A stretch of DNA of 64,000 nucleotides from Planctomycetota bacterium. Lineage in GTDB: Bacteria; Planctomycetota; Phycisphaerae; Phycisphaerales; Zrk34. A program made the position numbers and the translations under genes. The notes beneath the pieces are model-generated. The model had not been told where the DNA came from. It ran no database searches and saw nothing but the letters and a program-made list of their open reading frames with translations. The DNA is taken from assembly GCA_016125255.1 (NCBI GenBank), contig WGMD01000026.1:1-64000 (forward strand). The letters are read 5' to 3'. This document shows, in pieces, positions 37,701 to 45,489 of this stretch (positions within the stretch are counted from its first letter, which is position 1; each line of letters opens with the position of its first letter).

Positions 37701-38298
37701 TTCACCGACCGAATCCGCCGGTCATTCCCCCTTCAGTGGCGAGAGCGCTCAGTACCTCGCCCGTGCCCTCGACCAGTTGGATCAGGCCGTGTTCAACCCG
37801 CAGTCCAATCAGGCCCAGCCCGGCTCGCAAGCGTCCGACTCGCTCGCTCAGGCCGCTCAGCAGCAGGGCCAGCCCGGTCAGCAGGCCCAGGGCCAAGGCC
37901 AGCCCAACGGGCAGTCGCAGCCCGGTCAGCCCGGCCAGTCATCGCAGTCCGCGCAGGGCCAGTCCGCCTCCGACGCGCTGGCTCAGGCGGCGGCGGCGCA
38001 GGCGGCGGCCATGGCGGCGTCGCGGCAGAAGGGCATGGTCCCCGGCGAAAATCCGCTCTCGCAGGGCTTCGTTGAAGAATCGATCGGCGGCGCCACGACC
38101 AACGCCGGCGACATTCCCTATCAGGACCTCGCGGCCGTCAAGGCGATGACCGATGCGGACTGGGGCAAGCTCCCGCCGCAGCTCGCCAAGGACCTGATGG
38201 AAGGCCGGCGCGAAGCGGTCGGCGGCGAATATCGCAACATGGTCGAAACCTACTTCCGCGTCATCGCCGAACGCGCTCGTCAGAACAAGGGCAAATGA
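31765..38298 (+). CDS. Giant membrane protein with Ala/Gln-rich stalk (DUF4175-like N half)
   Basis: A 2177-residue protein starting at GTG (31765) with CAGGAG upstream. Three membrane helices are seen near residues 25-50, 56-81 and 150-172; a longer mixed region to about 1050 resembles DUF4175-type envelope proteins. Residues about 1055-1880 are almost all Ala, Gln, Asn, Glu and Lys in coiled-coil-like AQQA patterns, including two related blocks about 173 residues apart, each marked by PNTPQAQ (near 1432 and 1605). A Gly/Gln/Pro/Ser-rich segment (1880-2095) follows. The last 75 residues are a compact conserved-looking end (WGKLPPQLAKDLMEGRRE). The stop overlaps the next gene by ATGA. It is probably a structural rod in the envelope. 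Confidence 0.8.
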   Translation: MAFDFHLDPVTTQKLHDFGRRRRRLILLRGLCAGVVSLLGAMVLIAIPDYLFVLSDTVRYVLSGAAYLTAIIAVWITCLRMIVHIPSERQLARLMETTEPGLHEDLISAVELGGKDADPSGDSAEFRGLLQQSVAQRVRSINVQALLPWHLVTWWMRGAGIVMAICLALVFMPNSPFGVLIARAMAPAANLARVSRTHVMILEPTPLNITVPQGDPVRVAVELAGEEADKVTLELTREGKPAERVSMTRQEGRRFATNITAGEEKMGYRVLAGDAVTARYTISTAPRPYVSNFTKTFKYPAYTRMEPETKTEKDGHLEAIADTTVDLKMTADQPISSGELRIEEGAKQTTVPLSITNGTQLSATVPMTMSGTYKVHLVAANTQFENKFSPRYEIIAHPDLVPQVSITQPTQSLLLPPDEIVGLRGEAEDDLGLTEVNQMIRVNNGRWIKIPVSGEAGKQAAIDRAWDLYELKLKAGDKVVTKLVATDLKGNEGESDPLHITVSSDGFDSNRLAALTGKAKAEAAMWQWRGALSAQKKAADEAADRITKSDPADVQASVYMANLHDALDQSQQESKRAMATVSEAMKMMRRGADAHDLALALRVISRAENDELHTAAYYMGMAEMAKSREDRDKSVRRTLEQIRQTAYLAAHLESRFVDVLLAEQYAVATDDLANLVRDQQRLLGDNPDQLRDDPVTWKIVSRREGVAANQMGGLEQLFTAYRDRLDSGDANRQKELARRFADYRKKMETAIGDGTKTPDRNLLGPAKELRDFLINQHREMRAYAFDAMTRSMRYRHETEDDARQSFEALWRVREQMEVVLHEAKHVMEVSKLNDGAKLASAQAKLTEEANELVNRRGPLAVEVLKDRARIEESRPDADRRYIADTGNAGRAIDSLLTRFTSSQDDLEHAAKLIDDVRKLNDAYRLLDAVGGVQEIDTTVRDLGELEKWKQTTAMAYTQHPRLWDLSDDQLDREVRWVREAQGNLDAVNLMQQIRGKPYANQVRQEMNERRQQDRESRKVTEPIGLVKADVDQVLALLRPQTDEARKVVEALTPNLHELMKDVADKARNLEKKTEEAAKQAPEKTPEKAHQDAQELKQKQDQLRSDVADVVDALRQDANLQNPFTEQGRERARDADDATAMVREPTNKAQQAVEQAQATPKQEEQAAALNEAAQQQEKLAKTLDQLAEHFEKLEKGESVADSRAELRAQERELGIDQGLNEQYEQTQRLAELSQLNQQDLLKALEQELKQNRPMQHELSEISRETLEQAKQELNQAANAEKQQNSQLQNQAKQQDQQKDPFKQQLEQLKQQAAQLAQQQVPQAQQAAQQAGTDQKPLAEAQKQAQQAADQLPANADQSAAQLSKQLASQVEPLKQAAQQLQEAAQDAARAQMTPAQQAASAAQEAAQAAREAANIAQQAAAKSQNAAQQVAQAKPNTPQAQAAQQSAQQSQQSAQKAQQAANEATNLANQSQQAAQQNNAEQAAQQANAAQQKAAEAVADAQQAAQQAKQSADAAGEAAHDAPQVADAQHQAAAAAQQAADAAHDAGQDVNDAAADIAQAAKQQPSAGQEAGEAAKAVAQAAKQAAQQAQQAAQAAQNAANQVAQAQPNTPQAQNAQQSAQHAQQAAAQSQQAAQNAENLANAAQAQTQQNQGQAAAQSAQQAAQQANEAVAKANEAAQAANDVAQAAQQASGQAPQLADAQKQAGEAAQAAQQAANQAGQTAQQNQPKIAKAQATQQAQQQAQAAANQAQQLAQRAEQLANALDQQAVNNAQQLAQAAEQQAPIGEQVADAGQDVARAARHEMRLNNEPVGQALEQAAQQIDNAAQQAVPQAQQQLANAGQAADAQPAVQAAQQAIEQGAEAVGQVLDPSAGAQPGQAPMTNNNAQANGQQQPAAANAQANAAPNGEAPQGQPAGAAQAQGSPAQAQAQTNGSPQQGSPAGQQASGQQPAGQSGQPAQASAQSPAGQQPAGQPQPGQSGSPTESAGHSPFSGESAQYLARALDQLDQAVFNPQSNQAQPGSQASDSLAQAAQQQGQPGQQAQGQGQPNGQSQPGQPGQSSQSAQGQSASDALAQAAAAQAAAMAASRQKGMVPGENPLSQGFVEESIGGATTNAGDIPYQDLAAVKAMTDADWGKLPPQLAKDLMEGRREAVGGEYRNMVETYFRVIAERARQNKGK

Positions 38299-39431
38299 TG
38301 CAACGCACGCTATCGCTCATCACGATCATCGCCCTCATGAGTCTGCCGCTCTCAACCGGCCGGCTCCTTGCCGCCGACGCCAAGCCCGCTCCCGCGTCCG
38401 AGCCGTCGAGCGATCTGACCCGCCCCTTCGCGCATGACAAGACCGATCACGCCGTCGACAAGGCGATCGAATATCTCCTGAGCCAGCAGAACAAGGAAGA
38501 GGGCTGGATCAGCGACGGCGGCAAGCGCAATGAAAACGCCATGACCGCGCTGGCGATCATGGCCATGGCCGCCGTCGGGCATCAGCCCACCGACCCGACG
38601 CCCGAGGGCGAAGCGATGGCTAAAGCCCTCGCCTTCATCCTCCGCGACTCACAGCAGGACGACAAGGGTTACTATGGCGGGCGCGACGGATCGCGCATGT
38701 ATGGGCACGGCATCTGCACGCTGATGCTCGCGGAAATGATCGGGCAGGGCGTCGATGATGATCAGGACAAAAAGATTCGCGACCATTGCCAGAAGGCCAT
38801 CGACCTCATCCTCCGCTCGCAGAAGGTGCACAAGGATGCGCGGTACGACGGCGGGTGGCGCTACAGTCCCGACTCGGGCGACTCGGATTTGTCGGTGACG
38901 GTGTGGCAGGTCATGGCGCTGCGCGCCGCCAAGAACGCCGGGCTCGATGTGCCCGCGACCGCCATCGCCGACGCCGTCGAGTATCTCAAGCGGTCGTACT
39001 ACTCCGAGCAGCGCGACAAGCGGGGCAAACCGCTGGCGACCAAGAGCGGCTTCTCCTACGAGCCGGGCGGTCGGCACGGATTCGCCACGACCGCGGCGGG
39101 CCTTTTGGCCATGTGCGTCTGCGGGCAGTATGAAGCGCCGGAAGTGACCGGCTCATCCGACTGGCTCATGGACAATCCCCCGCACTGGGGCGTCGAATGG
39201 CTGCTCTATGGAACCTACTACTACGCGCAGGGCATGTACCAGCGCGGCGGCGATTACGCCCGCACCGCCCGGCAGACCGTCGAGCAGATGCTCCTTGAAA
39301 AGCAAAACTCCGAAGGATGGTGGGAGTCGTCGCACGACACGGAGCGCGGCGCCGGCCGAGTATACTGCACGTCGATGAGTCTGCTCGCGCTGGCCGTCAA
39401 GTATCACTACCTGCCGATCTATCAGCGATGA
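38295..39431 (+). CDS. Secreted prenyltransferase/squalene-cyclase-repeat protein
   Basis: A 378-residue exported protein (signal peptide MMQRTLSLITIIALMSLPLS). The body has repeated alpha-toroid units: AIEYLLSQQNKEEGWISDGG, AIDLILRSQK with GGWRYSPDSGDSDLS, and QMLLEKQNSEGWW. The fold is shared with squalene-hopene cyclases and prenyltransferases, but the DxDD catalytic motif of cyclases is not seen, so a binding or structural role is likelier. It overlaps the giant gene by four bases and ends the cluster; the next gene is convergent, nine bases away. Confidence 0.84.
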   Translation: MMQRTLSLITIIALMSLPLSTGRLLAADAKPAPASEPSSDLTRPFAHDKTDHAVDKAIEYLLSQQNKEEGWISDGGKRNENAMTALAIMAMAAVGHQPTDPTPEGEAMAKALAFILRDSQQDDKGYYGGRDGSRMYGHGICTLMLAEMIGQGVDDDQDKKIRDHCQKAIDLILRSQKVHKDARYDGGWRYSPDSGDSDLSVTVWQVMALRAAKNAGLDVPATAIADAVEYLKRSYYSEQRDKRGKPLATKSGFSYEPGGRHGFATTAAGLLAMCVCGQYEAPEVTGSSDWLMDNPPHWGVEWLLYGTYYYAQGMYQRGGDYARTARQTVEQMLLEKQNSEGWWESSHDTERGAGRVYCTSMSLLALAVKYHYLPIYQR

Positions 39432-39440
39432 GCGGGCGGC

Positions 39441-40331
39441 TCACTGAATCGCGTCGGCGTTGCGGTAATAGATGATCGAATTGTCGTCGGTGCTGTTGAG
39501 TTGCCGGTACGCCACGCGCATCCGCTTCCAGTCGATCCCATGCTCGTAGGACACCGCGAAGAACGGCGGGTTGTGCGCGGCGGTGTCGCCCTTGCCGACG
39601 TAAAGCTCGCTCTCGTGCGCCGCGTCGAGTGTCGTGTCGTCGACCCATTGCCAAAGCTCGATGTGCCCGTCGGCGAAGCCCATGTTCTGCGACGTCTTGT
39701 TGTCGTGGAACGGCGCGGTGTAGTCGGTCCAGTGCCACTTGCTCGTCTCCGTCACGGGCATGAGCCACGAGCCGACGTTGTACGCCGAGCGATAGTCCTG
39801 CTCCTCCACCAGCACCGCCTGCATGGCGTGATTGAGAATCGAGGTGAAGCGATCCGTGCCCATCTGCGAGGTCGACGTGTACCCTTCGCCGCGCATCGGC
39901 CCGACGATCGACCATGTCCGCAGATTCGGATTCGGGTCGGCCGGACACTTGAACACCGTCGTCCCCGGGTCCGTCGAAAGCACCTGCTCGCGCTGCGTCA
40001 CGCTCATCGCGTTCAGCTCCGTGAGCGTGCGCTGGCCGACGTAGGGATACAGCGATCCGTAGGCGATCGACGAATACGTGTTGCCGTCGGCGACGAAATA
40101 TTCATTGGGCGAACCGGCCGTGCCGCCGGGCTGGCCGCGCGGAATGACGTTGCCGTGGTCGGGCATGAACGCGATCCATGCAAGCTGCACCTGCCGCATG
40201 CGCGATGCGCAGCTCACCACGCGCGCCGCGTCGACCGACCGGCGGATCGACGGCCGCAGAATCGCCAATAGCGTCACCAGAATGGTGATCACCACCAGAA
40301 GCTCGATGAGCGTAAACGCCTTTTTTTGCAT
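39441..40331 (-). CDS. Prepilin-like protein, module 2 copy C
   Basis: A 296-residue pseudopilin-like protein with leader [20 protein letters not shown]. The start at 40331 has GAGGG upstream and gives the usual short basic leader. The body has a planctomycete-type H and DG region (DNKTSQNMGFADGHIELW). It is longer than, and not closely alike to, copies A and B of this module. It is separated from them by about 250 bases containing strong hairpins, so it may have its own promoter. Confidence 0.85.
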   Translation of the reverse strand: MQKKAFTLIELLVVITILVTLLAILRPSIRRSVDAARVVSCASRMRQVQLAWIAFMPDHGNVIPRGQPGGTAGSPNEYFVADGNTYSSIAYGSLYPYVGQRTLTELNAMSVTQREQVLSTDPGTTVFKCPADPNPNLRTWSIVGPMRGEGYTSTSQMGTDRFTSILNHAMQAVLVEEQDYRSAYNVGSWLMPVTETSKWHWTDYTAPFHDNKTSQNMGFADGHIELWQWVDDTTLDAAHESELYVGKGDTAAHNPPFFAVSYEHGIDWKRMRVAYRQLNSTDDNSIIYYRNADAIQ

Positions 40332-40425
40332 GGTCCGGCCCTCGCGAATTGCCCGAACGGCGACCGCGCCGCGTCCCAAGACCCGCGATGATCAACCGCC
40401 GCCCGCCGGATTGGGCGTTTGATGG

Positions 40426-40515
40426 GGCCTCGCTATGGGCCTATGACGCGGCGAGGCCGATTCTGTACAGAGTCCAGCCCGAAAGATTCAAATTTTGTTG
40501 AATGGACGGGCTGGA
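40426..40515. other. Paired hairpins between module 2 prepilin genes
   Basis: Two structures lie between the stop at 40584 and the start at 40331. One pairs GGCCTCGC (40426-40433) with GCGAGGCC (40451-40458). The other is two-tiered: TCCAGCCC (40473-40480) with GGGCTGGA (40508-40515), and inside it ATTCAA (40486-40491) with TTGAAT (40498-40503). No U-tract follows on either strand. They could terminate, attenuate or stabilise the module 2 transcript. Confidence 0.55.
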
Positions 40516-40583
40516 TCACGACTTGCGCCCGCCATCCGGTCCAGCATGGGGCCGATCCCCCCGACCGGCGGCGGTGCGTCGCT

Positions 40584-41318
40584 TCAATTGGCCGTCTCGT
40601 ACCAGAACCACCACCAGTACGCCGCCCCGTTGTTCCAGACGTTCATGCGCGCCGCCGGCGCCCCGGTGCCGTAGTAGCTGTACGTTTTGGCGTCCTTCGC
40701 CTCGACCGAGCCGTCGGCGAACCCGTGGACCGCGCGGTCGTCGGGGTGAGCCGTCGGCATCGCGGGATTGCCCGCCGCGTCGCTGCGGACGGTTTCGCAC
40801 ATGATCGCGCCGTTGCCGTCGGACAATTTGCTCAGCGACACTTTGCCCATGAACAGCGCATTGCCCTTGAGCCCGGTGAGGACATTCGTCGCCGGGTATG
40901 AATTGAAACTCAAGGGATCGGTCGGCAGCGTCTTGTAGAACATCATCACATAACGCACCGACGGGCACATCCACGCCGAGTCCGACACCCCCTGATAATT
41001 CGCGTAGTAGCCCGAAAGCTGATTCGGATCGTTGTAGTCGTTGGTCTTCAGGCCGTAGCTGATCAGGGCCTTGGGCGTATAGTCGTGCGTCAAATACGGG
41101 CTCGAGCTTCCGTCATACGTGAACACCGGAAGCTGTCCGAAGCGGTCCGCGGCGTAGCTCAGAAACGCCTGCACCTTCGTGTGATAATTCGCCTCGCACA
41201 CACTCATGCGCGCCACCGACCGCGCCCGTTCCATCGACGGCATCAGAATCGCCAGCAGCACGGCGATGATGCTCAGCACCACCATCAGTTCAATCAGCGT
41301 AAATCCGCGACGACGCAT
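40584..41318 (-). CDS. Prepilin-like protein, module 2 copy B
   Basis: A 244-residue pseudopilin-like protein with leader MRRRGFTLIELMVVLSIIAVLL; AAGGAG precedes the ATG at 41318. The end AVHGFADGSVEAKD carries the DG region. It is a tandem paralogue of the gene upstream: both share CEANYHTKVQAF and the YPATNVLTGLKG-type segment. Position five of the module 2 gene set (sigma, FecR, CTERM, pilin A, pilin B). Confidence 0.86.
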   Translation of the reverse strand: MRRRGFTLIELMVVLSIIAVLLAILMPSMERARSVARMSVCEANYHTKVQAFLSYAADRFGQLPVFTYDGSSSPYLTHDYTPKALISYGLKTNDYNDPNQLSGYYANYQGVSDSAWMCPSVRYVMMFYKTLPTDPLSFNSYPATNVLTGLKGNALFMGKVSLSKLSDGNGAIMCETVRSDAAGNPAMPTAHPDDRAVHGFADGSVEAKDAKTYSYYGTGAPAARMNVWNNGAAYWWWFWYETAN

Positions 41319-41362
41319 GACGGACTCCTTCGTGCACCGTGCGAGTTTGAATGCGCCATTCA

Positions 41363-42106
41363 TTACAGCGACTCCCGCCAGAACCACCACCAGCCCGCCG
41401 GCCCGCTGTTCCAGGGCGTGTACTCGGGCTTGAGCACGCCCGCCGCGTAGCTGAACACCTTGGCGTCCAGCGCCTGCACGGAACCGTCGGAAAACCCGTG
41501 CACGACCAGCTCGTTGGGATGCGTCGTGGGCAGGATCAGCTTGCCCGCCGTATCCGTGCGGACCGTCTCGGCCATCAGCACGCCGGCCCGATCATTGAGA
41601 TTCGCCACCGACCGCTGACCCAAAAACCACGGCTGACCCTTCAGTGCCGTGAGCACATTCGTCGCGGGATACACATTGAAAGCCGCCGTGCCCGAGCCGG
41701 TGTCGTAGAACATAAGCGTGTGCTCGACCGCCGGGCACTGCCACGCCGACTTGGCGACGTCCTTGTAGTTCGTGTAGTAGCCCGACCAGTCGTTCGTATC
41801 CTTGAGGTTGTTGGTGACCAGTCCGTAGCGCGTCAACGCCCACGGAATCACCGTCGTCGTCAGGTACACGCACGTCCCGCCGTTGCCTTTGATCCCGAAC
41901 ACCGGCAGCTCGCGCTTGTTGTCCTGCGCGTAGATGACGAACGCCTGCACCTTCGTGTGGTAATTGGCTTCGCAGGCGACCATCTTCGCAACCGCCCGCG
42001 CCTTGCTCATCGCCGGCAGCAGGATCGCCATCAACAGCGCGATGATCGCGACGACGACGAGCAGTTCAATCAACGTGAACGCGCCATGTCCGTGTTTGTT
42101 TTTCAT
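41363..42106 (-). CDS. Prepilin-like protein, module 2 copy A
   Basis: A 247-residue pseudopilin-like protein with leader [19 protein letters not shown]. The start ATG at 42106 overlaps the stop of the autotransporter-repeat CTERM gene by four bases, so the two are translationally coupled. Shared segments with copy B (CEANYHTKVQAF, LMFYDT/MMFYKT) show recent duplication. The terminal VVHGFSDGSVQALD matches the family end. Function of the family is unsettled. Confidence 0.87.
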   Translation of the reverse strand: MKNKHGHGAFTLIELLVVVAIIALLMAILLPAMSKARAVAKMVACEANYHTKVQAFVIYAQDNKRELPVFGIKGNGGTCVYLTTTVIPWALTRYGLVTNNLKDTNDWSGYYTNYKDVAKSAWQCPAVEHTLMFYDTGSGTAAFNVYPATNVLTALKGQPWFLGQRSVANLNDRAGVLMAETVRTDTAGKLILPTTHPNELVVHGFSDGSVQALDAKVFSYAAGVLKPEYTPWNSGPAGWWWFWRESL

Positions 42107-43911
42107 AGGCGTCGACGCATGGTCAAAAATCCGATCACCGCCAATCCCGCCGGCAGGGCGGCGGGCGTCGGCACCGATACGAGCGCGATGTTGTTGCCGT
42201 TGAAGGCGTACTTGATGACGTAGCCGGTCGGCAGGTCGATGACGTTGGCGAACTGCGTGCCGGTCAGCGAGCCGTAGGTCGCGAAGATGTACGCGCTCTG
42301 CGTCAATCCGCCGGTGACGTCGAAATCGACGGTGGCGCTCGTGATGTTGAGATTGTTGGTGACGTTGAGCAGGTCGATGATGTTGGCGTCGGCGTCATTG
42401 ATTTGGATGGCGAGCTTGCCGTTGATCGTCGCGGCGTTGACGTCGAGCGATTCGATGGACGCGCCGGGAGCGAGAGTCGCATTGGCGCCGATGTTGACGG
42501 TGCCGCCGATCGTGCCGGTGCCGCCGAGGGTGGCGGTGTTGTTGACGTTGAACGTGCTGGTGGTGGTTGAGCCGTTGACGAGGAGCGTACCAGCGGAGAC
42601 GGTGGTGTCGCCGGTGTAGGAGTTGGCGGCGGCGAGGGTGAGCGTTCCAGCGCCGGTTTTCGTGAGTTTGCCGGTTTCGCCCGTGAGGTTGATGATTGAG
42701 CGATTGAGCGTGGTGTCGAAGCCGTTGGTGTTGACGATGCCTCCGGTGCCGGTCTGACCCACGAGGAAGTCGAAATTCGCGCCGGCGGTGGTGGCAAGAT
42801 CGGCGACGCTCGCCGAGAGCTTGAGCGTGCCGCCGTTGGTGAGGATCACCTGAGCGGCGTTGCCCGAGGTGGGCGTCGAGGTGCCGTTATGGAACTTGAC
42901 GCCGGTGGTCAGCGTGCCGCCGTTGACGTTCACGACGCTGTTGATGTTGATCGAGGTGCTGGTGTCGATGCGGAAATTGGTGGCCGAGCCGTAGACGAGC
43001 GATCCGCCGGTGTTGATGTTGAGTGTCGCCAGGCCGCCGCCCTGCGTGGCGACGGTGGCCGCGCCGTTCTGAGTCCATGTGCCGGCGTTGACGTTGACAG
43101 TGCTGGAACGTCGGACGGTCAGTGTGCCGTCATTGTTGACGGTGCCGCTGGAGTTGAGCGTTCGTGCGCCGAAGTGACCGCTGGTGCCGCCGAGGATGAT
43201 GCTCTTGCCGGAGGCGACGGCGATGGTCGATCCGGCGTTGAAGTTCACCGTGCTCGTCACCGTCGTCCCGCCGTTGTTGGGGTCGATGGCCCATCCGCCG
43301 TCTGAGGCGGACTGGTTGCCGGAGACGTTGACGATGCCGGCGTTGACGTTGGTGCCGCCGTTGTAGGTGTTGACGGCGGTGAGGCCGAGCGTTCCGTCGC
43401 CGTTTTTGATGAGTGTGTAGGCGTTGACGCCGTCGTCGATGACGCCGCCGATGTTCTGCGTGCCTCCGCCGGCGACGTTGATGATGGCGTTGTTGACGCC
43501 GAGGACGATCTTGGCGCCGATCGTATTGGAGCCGCTGGTCGCGGCGTTGAAGATGATGGTGTTGTCGGTGCCGGGGTTGTAGCCGACGAGCGTCAAGCTG
43601 CTGAGCGTGGCGTTCTGCTGGTTGATGGTCCAGCCGCTGGAGTTGAACCGCACGCTGGCGATCGTCGTGAACTGTCCGCCGGAGAAATCGATGTAGGTTG
43701 TCTTGGCGGTCGCCGAACTGGAGAATACGGCCTGCTCCGTCGACGTGTCGGCGGGATTGGAGCCGACCCAGTTGGCAGTGTTGGGCCACTGCGTCTGGTT
43801 CGCCCCGGCGTTGTCCTGCCATGTGCGGTCGGTCGCGGCCGCTCCCCACGCCGCCGACGCGGACAGCAGGGCGGTAAGCACGGCGAGGTTTTTGGTCTTT
43901 CGATAAGTCAT
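42103..43911 (-). CDS. CTERM-tailed secreted protein with autotransporter-type beta repeats
   Basis: A 602-residue exported protein; the start at 43911 has AAGGAG and gives a signal peptide ending ASAAWGAAA. The body is a beta-helix-like array rich in Asn/Thr/Gly; two autotransporter-associated repeats (PATR type) are plain: LIKNGDGTLGLTAVNTYNGG and LTKTGAGTLTLAAANSYTGD, each followed by a TxVxAGxxxVxG strand. There is no outer-membrane barrel; instead the tail is [16 protein letters not shown] then MRRRL. So a passenger-like domain is combined with CTERM sorting. First structural gene of module 2, 57 bases after FecR. Confidence 0.87.
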   Translation of the reverse strand: MTYRKTKNLAVLTALLSASAAWGAAATDRTWQDNAGANQTQWPNTANWVGSNPADTSTEQAVFSSSATAKTTYIDFSGGQFTTIASVRFNSSGWTINQQNATLSSLTLVGYNPGTDNTIIFNAATSGSNTIGAKIVLGVNNAIINVAGGGTQNIGGVIDDGVNAYTLIKNGDGTLGLTAVNTYNGGTNVNAGIVNVSGNQSASDGGWAIDPNNGGTTVTSTVNFNAGSTIAVASGKSIILGGTSGHFGARTLNSSGTVNNDGTLTVRRSSTVNVNAGTWTQNGAATVATQGGGLATLNINTGGSLVYGSATNFRIDTSTSININSVVNVNGGTLTTGVKFHNGTSTPTSGNAAQVILTNGGTLKLSASVADLATTAGANFDFLVGQTGTGGIVNTNGFDTTLNRSIINLTGETGKLTKTGAGTLTLAAANSYTGDTTVSAGTLLVNGSTTTSTFNVNNTATLGGTGTIGGTVNIGANATLAPGASIESLDVNAATINGKLAIQINDADANIIDLLNVTNNLNITSATVDFDVTGGLTQSAYIFATYGSLTGTQFANVIDLPTGYVIKYAFNGNNIALVSVPTPAALPAGLAVIGFLTMRRRL

Positions 43912-43968
43912 GTCCAATCTCCTTGTGAGCAGTTGAAACGGAAAAGCGAACCGGTGATCGCCATGCAA

Positions 43969-45489
43969 TCAGCGCGATTGCGGCGGCGGCAGAGTCGAAT
44001 GCGTGATGAGCAGATTGCGAATCGCCACGCCTGTCGGCGTCTTGCCCGTGCCGACGACGAAATGGTCGAATTGCCGGATCGAACGCCCGTCGTCATCGGA
44101 CGCCTGTGCGATGAATCTCCCATCGATGAGCAGCGTCACGATCACACCCGCGTCCGTGCGATCGATCATCATGTCGATCGCATGCCAGTCGGCGTTCCTG
44201 AAGCCGGCGAATGCGGCCGAGTCGAACAACTGGTGGTCGCCCAGCGTTTCCGCGCCGCCGAGAATCACGGGGGAGGGCATCTCGCGCATGGCCCATCCGC
44301 CCGCTCCACCTGTTGTCAACTGCACGTTGTACCCCGCGGCGGTGTCGATGCTCGATGCGTCGGGGAATGTGTAAAGTCCGAAGCGCAGTCCGCCGGAGGT
44401 CGTCACGGTCGGCGTCGCCGTCAGCCGCAGGTCCGCATGCAGCGACAGCCGCTCGCCCACATTGAGCGACTGACGCTCGAATGCGCGGGCGGCGACCAGA
44501 AACCCGCCGTTGATCGGTCCGAACGCCAGCACGTCGTCATGCACCTCGGGCTTCGCACGCTCCGAGACGATCAGCCATCGTCCGATCGTGCCGCTGTCCA
44601 TGCGCTCCGCCAGCACCGGCCGCTCCGTTCCGATGAGCACCAGCCGGCGCGCCGCGTCGAAGTAGCCGATCTGTCCGGCGTGAAGTTCCGCATTGCGGTC
44701 GCCGGTCTCCGCGCCGGCGATGGCGGCGATGGCGTCCATGCGCACCGCGCCTTCGAGCACCGCAAGCCGCGCATCCCCGCTCGCTTCGACATTCAGGTTG
44801 AACCGCGTGCCCAGGTCCGTCACGCGCAGCCCCGCCGGCGTCGTGACAGTGAACCCGTGCGCCCGGTCGCGCACATAGGCGCTCATCGATCCGCGCGTGA
44901 GTCTGCCTTCGTTGTTGCCGGTCAGCTCAAACACGCAGGGTCCGACAAGGTCAACCACCGCCGTCGACTCGAACATGACCTGCGCCGTCCCCGCCGTCAG
45001 CGCGATGGCGTCTTTGGGCAGGTCGCCGCCCAATTCCGCCGGGGCCGCGCCGTCCGCGAACTGCGCATCGCTCGAAACATCCGACAAAATGGCGTAGGCG
45101 TGGCGCGACGGGCCGTCGTGCGATCCGCCGTGCATCGATGTCATGTAAACGATGACCAGCGCCGCCGCGAGCAGGATCGCCGCCGCTGCGCCATAGCTGA
45201 CCCATCGCCACGAAAAACCCCGCCGCACCGTGATGATCGCCGCCGCGTCGTCGCCTTCGTCGTCGAAGTGGTCCAGCGCCGCCGGATCGTCGCCGGCCTG
45301 AGGCACGAATCCGTCCGCCTTAAGCTTGTAGTGCCGAAGCTGAGTGACGAGGCCGATGAACCGGCAGTAATACGCCCGCGCTTCGTCATCGCGGTTGATC
45401 AGATCACTGAGCCGATCCGCCTGCGCATCGGTCAATACGCCGTCGTGCAGTGCGCCGAGCAGATCGTCCATCTCGCGGTGAAGATTCAT
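43969..45489 (-). CDS. FecR-like membrane regulator with C-terminal jellyroll, module 2
   Basis: A 506-residue single-span protein. Head 1-90 is helical and acidic; the membrane helix is at about 98-117 (SYGAAAAILLAAALVIVYM). The FecR core (about 140-290) shows AQVMFESTAVVDLVGPCVFEL and RVTDLGTRFNLNV. The C-terminal 200 residues form a LamG-like jellyroll (GLRFGLYTF, DWHAIDMMIDR) less typical than those of modules 1 and 3. The start ATG at 45489 overlaps the sigma stop by ATGA. It probably controls the co-encoded sigma factor from outside signals. Confidence 0.83.
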   Translation of the reverse strand: MNLHREMDDLLGALHDGVLTDAQADRLSDLINRDDEARAYYCRFIGLVTQLRHYKLKADGFVPQAGDDPAALDHFDDEGDDAAAIITVRRGFSWRWVSYGAAAAILLAAALVIVYMTSMHGGSHDGPSRHAYAILSDVSSDAQFADGAAPAELGGDLPKDAIALTAGTAQVMFESTAVVDLVGPCVFELTGNNEGRLTRGSMSAYVRDRAHGFTVTTPAGLRVTDLGTRFNLNVEASGDARLAVLEGAVRMDAIAAIAGAETGDRNAELHAGQIGYFDAARRLVLIGTERPVLAERMDSGTIGRWLIVSERAKPEVHDDVLAFGPINGGFLVAARAFERQSLNVGERLSLHADLRLTATPTVTTSGGLRFGLYTFPDASSIDTAAGYNVQLTTGGAGGWAMREMPSPVILGGAETLGDHQLFDSAAFAGFRNADWHAIDMMIDRTDAGVIVTLLIDGRFIAQASDDDGRSIRQFDHFVVGTGKTPTGVAIRNLLITHSTLPPPQSR

